This document shows, one piece after another, positions 1 through 4,692 of a stretch of DNA of 6,116 nt. The first letter of the stretch is position 1. Every line of letters begins with the position of its first letter. Source of the DNA: an uncultured Methylococcaceae bacterium (GTDB taxonomy: Bacteria > Pseudomonadota > Gammaproteobacteria > Methylococcales > Methylomonadaceae); NCBI GenBank assembly GCA_903839795.1, contig CAIMDR010000001.1, positions 1-6,116 of the forward strand, given 5' to 3'. A model generated the notes under the pieces. It worked only from the letters and a program-made list of their open reading frames with translations. It was not told where the DNA came from and did not search any database. The translations under genes and the position numbers were made by a program.

Positions 1-742
1 AGCGGCCCATTTCTTCGCCAATTTTTAGCACCGGTGCATTTTCCTGATACTGCCAGCTTCGCACCGAGGTAATGCTGGGTGGCGTTACCACGCCGTGCCA
101 GACGGTTTCTATGCTGGACACAAATATAGCGCCGACCAGTACCAAAGCCATTGGGCCGGCATCGGTATCAAATATTGCAGCAACGCGCTCATTTCTGGCA
201 AATAAGCCGGGAACGGAATTTGTGGTTGCCGTATTCACACTGAATAAGCGACCGGGAATATGTACCATTTCTCTTAAAGTGCCGGTTAACGGCATGTGTA
301 GGCGGTGATAATCTTTAGGTGAAAGATAAATTGTAGTAAACACGCCATTATTAAAAGGTTCTGCACGTTCTGCATCGCCACCTAACAAGTCAGTCGCCGT
401 AAAGCTTTTACCTTTGGCCTGAAAGATTTTACCATCGGTAATGGGACCTGCTTGGCTGACTGCGCCATCAGCGGGGCAGGCAATGGCATTAGGTGCGGAG
501 GTTAAGGGTCTTGCACCGGTTTTTAGTTCACGGGTAAAAAAGTGATTAAAGCTATTGAAGGCATTGATGTCCGGCTCAAGAGCCTCCTTCATATTGACCC
601 CGTAATGCCTGATGATCTGTTTGATAAACAGATTTTTCCAGGTTTTATTTTCGCAGTGCGTCAGTTTACTCATCATTTTGGACAAGGCATGATGCGGTAA
701 AATATATTGGGGCAGGGTGGTTAACGCTTCTTTAAAAGTCAT
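1..742 (-). CDS. psd: Phosphatidylserine decarboxylase proenzyme, C-terminus cut by window edge
   Basis: Pyruvoyl-dependent, membrane-associated enzyme that decarboxylates phosphatidylserine to phosphatidylethanolamine, the last step of PE synthesis. 247 codons are visible and match E. coli Psd along their length: PQYILP near residues 11-16, PADGAVSQ (90-97) with Asp92 equal to catalytic Asp90 of E. coli, YLSPKDYHRLHMP (139-151) with His149 equal to catalytic His147, then SVN, GLFARNERV (179-187) and the ETVWHG region (212-217). The window ends just after EMGR, a few residues before the expected LGST self-cleavage motif that makes the pyruvoyl group, so autocatalytic competence cannot be judged. 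The ATG at 742 is the first possible start: an in-frame TGA lies three codons upstream (positions 749-751). No clear Shine-Dalgarno precedes it. It is 87 bp downstream of queF, separated by a palindromic repeat, so it may be transcribed separately. Identification is very secure. Confidence 0.97.
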   Translation of the reverse strand, partial: MTFKEALTTLPQYILPHHALSKMMSKLTHCENKTWKNLFIKQIIRHYGVNMKEALEPDINAFNSFNHFFTRELKTGARPLTSAPNAIACPADGAVSQAGPITDGKIFQAKGKSFTATDLLGGDAERAEPFNNGVFTTIYLSPKDYHRLHMPLTGTLREMVHIPGRLFSVNTATTNSVPGLFARNERVAAIFDTDAGPMALVLVGAIFVSSIETVWHGVVTPPSITSVRSWQYQENAPVLKIGEEMGR

Positions 743-750
743 GAATAATC

Positions 751-800
751 AGTGCTGGGTAAGTCGGGTTGGCAAGTAACCCGACCTACAAGGTTGGGTC
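751..800. repeat. REP-like three-armed palindromic element between queF and psd
   Basis: GTCGGGTT (763-770) and AACCCGAC (778-785) form a perfect 8-bp inverted repeat around a 7-base loop. The right arm, extended to ACCCGACC (779-786), can pair instead with GGTTGGGT (792-799) over 8 bp with one G-T wobble and a 5-base loop, so two hairpins are mutually exclusive. Read on the minus strand the core runs TTGTAGGTCGGGTTA..., which resembles a dispersed GTAGGTCGGGTTA-type palindrome I recall from several gammaproteobacterial genomes. Its place just after queF could let it act as a 3' stabilising hairpin or a weak terminator, although no T-run follows on the minus strand. The structure is directly seen; the dispersed-repeat identity is from memory. 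Confidence 0.6.
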
Positions 801-807
801 TGTTTTC

Positions 808-827
808 CGCAGGAAATCGCAGGAAAT
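808..827. repeat. Tandem duplication of a 10-bp unit just past the queF stop
   Basis: CGCAGGAAAT occurs twice head to tail (808-817 and 818-827), directly after the end of queF on the minus strand (stop codon 832-830). It looks like a small slippage duplication at the junction between queF and the palindromic element. No function is evident. Confidence 0.6.
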
Positions 828-829
828 TG

Positions 830-1231
830 TTAAGGCAAGTTAACTAATTCCGGAGCTTGCCAATCGCTGTTTCTATGCTCGACAACAACGGTCGTATAAA
901 TGCCGCCGCGTACATTAAATTCAGCACGAATACGCATAAAATTAGGCGCTATGGCTTTTACAATATCGTTGAGAATTTCATTGGTAATGGCTTCATGAAA
1001 TGCGCCTTGCTCACGGAATGACCACATGTAGAGTTTAAGGCCTTTTAATTCGACGCAAAGTGCGGCAGGTACATATTCAATTTGGATGGTTGCAAAATCA
1101 GGTTGTCCCGTTTTTGGGCAAAGGCAAGTGAATTCGGGGATATCAATGCGTATGGTATAGTCGCGTTCTGGTTGTGGATTAGGGAAAGTTTCCAGATTCT
1201 TAGTGGGTTGTGTCGTTGTCATCGTAGTCAT
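830..1231 (-). CDS. queF: NADPH-dependent 7-cyano-7-deazaguanine (preQ0) reductase, short (type I) QueF
   Basis: Cytosolic T-fold enzyme that reduces the nitrile of preQ0 to the aminomethyl group of preQ1, the base that Tgt then inserts into tRNA for queuosine. The 133-aa length fits the single-domain type I (B. subtilis-like) form rather than the long E. coli form. Seen motifs: [15 protein letters not shown] (33-47), containing the catalytic Cys38 that forms the thioimide and Asp45 seven residues on, as Cys55/Asp62 in B. subtilis; then the QueF signature [20 protein letters not shown] (61-80). Two starts are possible, ATG at 1231 and ATG at 1222; neither has a good Shine-Dalgarno, and the N-terminal [10 protein letters not shown] is low-complexity, so the start is uncertain by three codons. 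A small hairpin sits directly against the first ATG. No other queuosine gene is in the window. Confidence 0.97.
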   Translation of the reverse strand: MTTMTTTQPTKNLETFPNPQPERDYTIRIDIPEFTCLCPKTGQPDFATIQIEYVPAALCVELKGLKLYMWSFREQGAFHEAITNEILNDIVKAIAPNFMRIRAEFNVRGGIYTTVVVEHRNSDWQAPELVNLP

Positions 1232-1232
1232 T

Positions 1233-1250
1233 GGCTATGTTAAAGTAGCC
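1233..1250. repeat. Short inverted repeat abutting the queF start codon
   Basis: GGCTA (1233-1237) and TAGCC (1246-1250) flank an 8-base AT-rich loop. In the queF transcript this 5-bp stem would end one base before the ATG at 1231, where a ribosome binding site would normally lie; no Shine-Dalgarno is visible there. It could modulate initiation or be chance. It does not fit the preQ1-I riboswitch layout I know (C-rich loop plus A-rich tail pairing back into the loop). Confidence 0.3.
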
Positions 1251-1312
1251 GCCAAGATTAACATTATTTTTGGGGTCTGAAAAATTACATCTTAAATAAT
1301 TAAATATTTTCC

Positions 1313-1326
1313 CTGTTTTAAAACAG
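1313..1326. repeat. 14-bp perfect palindrome between the response regulator and queF
   Basis: CTGTTTTAAAACAG is a perfect dyad in the 111-bp gap between the regulator stop (1343) and queF. On the minus strand it is followed by GGAAAATATTT rather than a U-run, so it is not a standard intrinsic terminator. With no spacer between the arms it suits a dimeric protein-binding site better than an RNA hairpin. Its role is unknown. Confidence 0.35.
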
Positions 1327-1342
1327 CACACGCTAGATTTTG

Positions 1343-1987
1343 CTACATATACGCCGTATCAATATGGCCGAATTTAATGGCCAGACGGGTTAATTGAACG
1401 TCATTTTTTATGTTAAGTTTATCGTAAAGACGATAGCGATAAGTATTAACGGTCTTGTCGCTCAATATCAGCATTTGGGACATTTCCTTAATGGATTTGC
1501 CTTGAAGAATTAAAGTCACTACCTCGGCTTCCCGACGGGAAAGTTTTGAAAACGGCGACTCATGATAGCCAGGCAGACCATGAGAAGTCAGATTATTGGC
1601 AACATCTGCGCTCAGATAGCGATCGCCTGTCATCACTTTACGAATGGCATTAACCATCTCGTTAACGGGTGATTCTTTTGAAACAAATCCTAATACGCCA
1701 AGTTTGAGTAATTGCGGGGGAATGGGGCCGTCAGTATTTACAAATAAGGTAATTATTTTTACATCAGGATTATCTTGCAAAATTTTACGACAGGCTTCTA
1801 TGCCGTCGATACCTGGCATATTAACCCCCATCAAGACCACATCGACAGGCCGCGTTGCTATTGCGTCAATCGCTTCTTCGCCTGATTTTGCAACACCTGC
1901 AACGGTAATATCTTCAGCATCATTCAGCAATGCTTCGATACCGGTACGGGCAAGTTCATGATCATCAACAAGCAGTACATTTATCAT
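1343..1987 (-). CDS. GacA/UvrY-family LuxR-type response regulator lacking the phosphoacceptor Asp
   Basis: Two-domain NarL/FixJ-type regulator, 214 aa, nearly colinear with E. coli UvrY from its first residues (MINVLLVDDHEL). The receiver domain (about 1-120) keeps the acidic pair Asp8-Asp9 and Lys104. The position equal to the phosphorylated Asp54 of UvrY (VVLMD) is Gly54 (VVLMG, codon GGG), and the conserved Thr82 is Phe82 (LFVNT for LTVHT). Conventional aspartyl phosphorylation and Thr/Tyr switching therefore look lost. The C-terminal LuxR helix-turn-helix (about 146-205) is intact, with LSRREAEVV and the recognition region SDKTVNTYRYRL (176-187) nearly as in UvrY. GacA/UvrY normally answers GacS/BarA and activates CsrA-sequestering small RNAs. 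No kinase, uvrC or pgsA is adjacent here. ATG at 1987 is supported by the UvrY alignment; the Shine-Dalgarno is weak (AAAGA). It is probably a specialised paralog or a constitutively active or phosphorylation-independent form; which one is inference. Confidence 0.93.
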   Translation of the reverse strand: MINVLLVDDHELARTGIEALLNDAEDITVAGVAKSGEEAIDAIATRPVDVVLMGVNMPGIDGIEACRKILQDNPDVKIITLFVNTDGPIPPQLLKLGVLGFVSKESPVNEMVNAIRKVMTGDRYLSADVANNLTSHGLPGYHESPFSKLSRREAEVVTLILQGKSIKEMSQMLILSDKTVNTYRYRLYDKLNIKNDVQLTRLAIKFGHIDTAYM

Positions 1988-2026
1988 AATTCTTTGCTAT
2001 TGGTTAGTTATAAAGCCATGGTTAAA

Positions 2027-2061
2027 GCATAGCGTATTATTTATTTAATAATGCGCTATGC
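2027..2061. repeat. Long inverted repeat upstream of the response regulator
   Basis: GCATAGCG (2027-2034) pairs with CGCTATGC (2054-2061), and after one T/G position ATTATT (2036-2041) pairs with AATAAT (2047-2052) around a 5-base loop. This makes a 15-position stem in a 154-bp AT-rich gap. It lies 82 bp past the lipoprotein stop and 40 bp before the regulator ATG. On the minus strand only TTTAA follows the stem, so as a terminator for the lipoprotein gene it would be weak. It could instead be an operator or 5' leader structure of the regulator. The single mismatch is G-U in plus-strand RNA but A-C in minus-strand RNA. Confidence 0.45.
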
Positions 2062-2142
2062 ATTGTATATTAATAATATGTGTCGTTTTTAGCGCCCGGT
2101 GGCTGTCTCCTGGATTAAGATGTATACTGCCATTCTTGATGT

Positions 2143-2916
2143 CTATGACGGCTCCTTGGGTGGTTCATCAAGAAATTTCCGGTAATTAATGGACACCTTT
2201 AGACCGGCAAATCTTCCAGTCATTCGGGTCAGTTCTTGGGTTTTCTTGTCAAAACTTACCATGACCTCGCTTAATGCACGATCTTCATAACCTTTTTCTA
2301 TATGATGAGTTTCCAGTAGAAAATGGTAGACATACACTTCTATATCGCCTTCATCCTTAATTTCCAAAGGCTCCCCTAATTGAGCGACAACGGCTGCTTT
2401 TTTGGGTAAATCTTCAGTAATTTTATCGATTAACTGACTGTTGGCCCGCAGTTGTTGTTTTTCCGTATCAATTTCAGCCCCCCCCAAGGAACGTAAAGAA
2501 ACCTCTAAAAATTTTGGCGGGGCAATTTGCAAAAACAACGATGAAAACGACCAAGCAATTATTCTCCCTTCTTTATTAAAATTTAAATTGGAATAAAATT
2601 TTATCTCCGGAACAATTATTTTATTGTTGCCATCAACCTTGCGAAACCAGTAACGCCAAAGCCTGCCATCCAGAGTAGGAATATCCTCGCTGGGATACAA
2701 CCTGGATAAAGAAACAAAATCTTTGCTATATAAAATAGGTTCTTTAAACTGAAGGGTAAACTCGTCAGTGGTAACCGTATTAAAATAACGATCAAATTCA
2801 CTCATCTGTAAATAGGTTTGGTAAGCCCTTATCCAGTAAATACAACCCGATAATGAACCTGCCATTATTAGCAGACAAAGAACACGAAAAAAACGTTTAA
2901 TGGTTTCTGCTTTCAT
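2143..2916 (-). CDS. Predicted lipoprotein of unknown function
   Basis: 257-aa protein that I do not recognise. The N-terminus is a lipoprotein signal: basic residues (MKAETIKRFFR), a hydrophobic stretch (LCLLIMAGSL, about 13-22) and a lipobox LSGC with the acylated Cys25. The next residues are Ile-Tyr, not Asp, so Lol sorting would favour the outer membrane. The mature part has no further membrane segment and is mixed in charge; it contains an aromatic patch (RLWRYWFRK, about 85-93), a beta-rich middle (IKFYSNLNFNKEGRIIAWSF) and a region ending QLGEPLEIKDEGDIEVYVYHF. The tail is charged and proline-rich (DEPPKEPS). ATG at 2916 has a good Shine-Dalgarno, AAGG at 2926-2923 with a 6-base spacer. 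It stands alone, with 341 bp of non-coding DNA before it and 154 bp after, so it is probably monocistronic. The lipoprotein call is firm; the function is open. Confidence 0.85.
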   Translation of the reverse strand: MKAETIKRFFRVLCLLIMAGSLSGCIYWIRAYQTYLQMSEFDRYFNTVTTDEFTLQFKEPILYSKDFVSLSRLYPSEDIPTLDGRLWRYWFRKVDGNNKIIVPEIKFYSNLNFNKEGRIIAWSFSSLFLQIAPPKFLEVSLRSLGGAEIDTEKQQLRANSQLIDKITEDLPKKAAVVAQLGEPLEIKDEGDIEVYVYHFLLETHHIEKGYEDRALSEVMVSFDKKTQELTRMTGRFAGLKVSINYRKFLDEPPKEPS

Positions 2917-3257
2917 TTTATGCCTTGGCTATTATTAGTTTTGATAAGCTAATGTTACCAATAACAGCTTGCCGACATTCAATCTTTCACCTAAAAATCA
3001 CCCGAAATGGCTTTGACATTTACAGGATAGATAAAAAAAAACTATCGTACAATTAGTAAAAATACTTAGAGAGCACTTTTTATTCGTCTGAATGCATAAT
3101 ATTTGGGATTAACTTTTAAGGATTGCTGATAGTTACAGTGCTAATCCAGGCAGTATTAAGCGGCGCAAAAAATCGACTTGGTCACTCGCAAAAAACATCC
3201 TTTGTAAAAGTTTCTGCAGATTTACAGGCTATAAATCAGCACCCTGTGGCCGGTTAT
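2917..3257. other. 341-bp non-coding stretch upstream of the lipoprotein gene
   Basis: It contains the end of the upstream transcript and the leader of the lipoprotein gene. From low to high coordinate: the Shine-Dalgarno AAGG (2923-2926, minus); an imperfect hairpin in which, on the minus strand, AAGCTGTTA and TAACA...GCTT pair around TTGG with a 3-base bulge (2946-2970), lying in the probable 5' leader; GATAG (3026-3030) and CTATC (3042-3046) flanking an A9 tract; a 5-bp repeat GGATT/AATCC (3120-3124, 3143-3147); and GATTTA/TAAATC (3219-3224, 3232-3237), 20 bp past the upstream gene stop with no T-run after it on the minus strand. No tRNA or known RNA fold is seen. I could not place a convincing -35/-10 pair for the lipoprotein gene. 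Confidence 0.5.
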
Positions 3258-3902
3258 TTATAGCGAGTTACCTGGGTTCAAATTCAACGCTTGGTATCTC
3301 GCCAAGTCCTTTGGCGTGTCTAAATCCCATTGTTGTTTGAGGGCATGATAAAGCAGATTATTGTGTTGGATGCGTGAGCGGGTCTGTTCAAGCACTAAAT
3401 CAGTGCCCCAGGGCATGTTGTCAAAAAGTTCCGGGTGTGGCTGATTAAGACCAATCAAGACATAACCACCATCTTCTGCCGGCCCCAATACACAACAGGT
3501 TTTCTGACTTAAGGCGGTTAAGGCTTCTTCCATGTCTTGTTCGGTTAATGAGGGGCAATCACAGCCGATGAGTAGGGCGCGTGTGTAACTTTTAAGCGCC
3601 AAGCAAAAAGCGTTGTGCATTCGCGCACCTAAATCAGGGCCTTGTTGTTGCTGAAGAATGACCGGATAACGTTGCGCTGATGCGGTAAAAAAAGCATGAT
3701 CGATTGAAGGCGTACACCAGAGCTGAACCGGACATAAATTAATGCGGGTTGCCAAGTTTAGTGTTCTTTGGGTGAGCTCAATGTGTAACTGCATGGCCTG
3801 TTCAGCCGTTAATTGAGTGGTTAGACGGGTCTTAACCTGACCGGCAACGGGTGCTTTACAGAAAATCATTAACACCGCATCAGGGTATTTATAAGCCGTC
3901 AT
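3258..3902 (-). CDS. TIGR04282-type CofC/MobA-like transferase (DUF2064)
   Basis: 214-aa nucleotidyl- or glycosyltransferase-like protein with the CofC/MobA fold, of the family named 'transferase 1, rSAM/selenodomain-associated' and often labelled arsenosugar biosynthesis glycosyltransferase. Seen motifs: FCKAPVAGQVKTRL (14-27), the nucleotide-binding loop; QGPDLGARM (87-95); LIGCDCPSL (111-119) with the probable metal-binding Asp115; GPAEDGGYVLIGL (140-152); WGTD (165-168); and the C-terminal DLDTPKDL (193-200). All expected family blocks are present and the length is normal. The start is a choice: ATG at 3902 has GGTGG eight bases upstream, whereas the GTG at 3914 adds four residues and has no Shine-Dalgarno, so I prefer 3902. 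It follows its usual partner, the TIGR04283-type gene, by about 65 bp, probably in one operon. The true substrate is unknown; the arsenosugar label rests on genome context in other organisms. Confidence 0.9.
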   Translation of the reverse strand: MTAYKYPDAVLMIFCKAPVAGQVKTRLTTQLTAEQAMQLHIELTQRTLNLATRINLCPVQLWCTPSIDHAFFTASAQRYPVILQQQQGPDLGARMHNAFCLALKSYTRALLIGCDCPSLTEQDMEEALTALSQKTCCVLGPAEDGGYVLIGLNQPHPELFDNMPWGTDLVLEQTRSRIQHNNLLYHALKQQWDLDTPKDLARYQALNLNPGNSL

Positions 3903-3966
3903 CACCGTGGCCACCGCTTTTTAAAAGTCAGCCATAGCCGTCCTGATGTGGCATTTAAGATGAATG

Positions 3967-4689
3967 TTACCGGCAAAGTCGTTTGTACCAATCACTGCAT
4001 TTAAATTGCGTAAACACACCCTGCGCGTAAAGAAAAGCCAATTTTTTTGGGTCTGCTCCAAAGAAGTAACGCAAGCGTAAAGTCCACATCAGCAATATGG
4101 TTCGGTAAATACCGTTGTGTTCCCAGCGTCGACCCGAGCTGATGACTTTGTCTTTTAAGCAAATGGGCAGACTGATTTTTTTCAGGGCTTTACTCAGGGC
4201 GATGTCTTCCATTAAACTGATTTCAGGGTATCGGCCTGCCCGCTCAAAAGCTTGGCGGGTAACAAAAATAACCTGATCGCCCGTTGCAATCCCCGTTAAT
4301 CGAGAACGCCAGTTCATCATCTGTGCGATAACTTTTAATAGAAAAAGGTTGCCGCTTAACTGAATATCAAAGCGCCCCCATTGCTTGGCAAGGCTGATTT
4401 TCTCTTGAATCAGCGGTAAGGCGTTTTCAGGTAAACAGGTGTCTGCATGCAGAAATATTAAAATCTCTCCGGTGGCCTGTTTGGCACCGTTATTCATTTG
4501 TTTGCCCCGACCTTTTGCCGACAGCAGCACTTTATCAACTAAAGGCGTGGCAAGCATTCGCGTGTTGTCGGTGCTGTCGCCATCAACAATGATAAGCTCA
4601 CAGTCGTTCCTTAACGGTTGCAATGCCAATAAACAAGACTGAATGGTATTTTCTTCATTCAGGGTCGGGATAATGATAGAGAATTTCAT
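3967..4689 (-). CDS. TIGR04283-type GT2-fold transferase
   Basis: 240-aa family 2 glycosyltransferase-like protein, 'transferase 2, rSAM/selenodomain-associated'. Seen: IIPTLNEE (6-13), the GT-A start; VDGDSTD (35-41), nucleotide-sugar binding; RGKQMNNGA (61-69), diagnostic for this subfamily; FLHADT (79-84), the DxD-equivalent; TGDQVIFV (136-143); LMEDIAL (159-165), with the likely catalytic acidic pair; SGRRWEHNG (185-193). A hydrophobic segment near 194-210 (YRTILLMWTLRLRYFF) may touch the membrane. The ATG at 4689 lies 3 bases after the helicase stop and has no clear Shine-Dalgarno, which suggests translation by coupling to the upstream gene. Its partner TIGR04282-type gene follows directly. 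GT2 membership and subfamily are secure; acceptor and donor are unknown. The C-terminal tail after about 228 (KCSDWYKRLCR) is basic and Cys-containing. Confidence 0.92.
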   Translation of the reverse strand: MKFSIIIPTLNEENTIQSCLLALQPLRNDCELIIVDGDSTDNTRMLATPLVDKVLLSAKGRGKQMNNGAKQATGEILIFLHADTCLPENALPLIQEKISLAKQWGRFDIQLSGNLFLLKVIAQMMNWRSRLTGIATGDQVIFVTRQAFERAGRYPEISLMEDIALSKALKKISLPICLKDKVISSGRRWEHNGIYRTILLMWTLRLRYFFGADPKKLAFLYAQGVFTQFKCSDWYKRLCR

Positions 4690-4692
4690 TAT

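Noticed and set aside
72..308. Plus-strand open frame opposite psd
   Set aside because: It is antisense to a strongly conserved Psd sequence; the translation has no recognisable features.
1313..1326. Palindrome CTGTTTTAAAACAG as an intrinsic terminator of the regulator gene
   Set aside because: AT-rich, no loop, and no U-run follows on the minus strand; kept only as a palindrome of unknown role.
1232..1342. preQ1 riboswitch upstream of queF
   Set aside because: I see no C-rich loop with a matching A-rich tail next to a short GC stem as in preQ1-I; only an unrelated 5-bp hairpin is present.
1644..1961. Plus-strand open frame opposite the response regulator
   Set aside because: It is a shadow of the conserved receiver domain; Ser/Ile/Thr-rich composition is typical of an antisense frame.
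2616..2801. Second minus-strand frame inside the lipoprotein gene
   Set aside because: It lies wholly inside the lipoprotein CDS in another frame, with no ribosome binding site.
3013..3041. TTGACA (3013-3018) as the -35 of a plus-strand promoter
   Set aside because: At 17-bp spacing the -10 position is a run of A residues with no TATAAT-like element, and no plus-strand gene follows.
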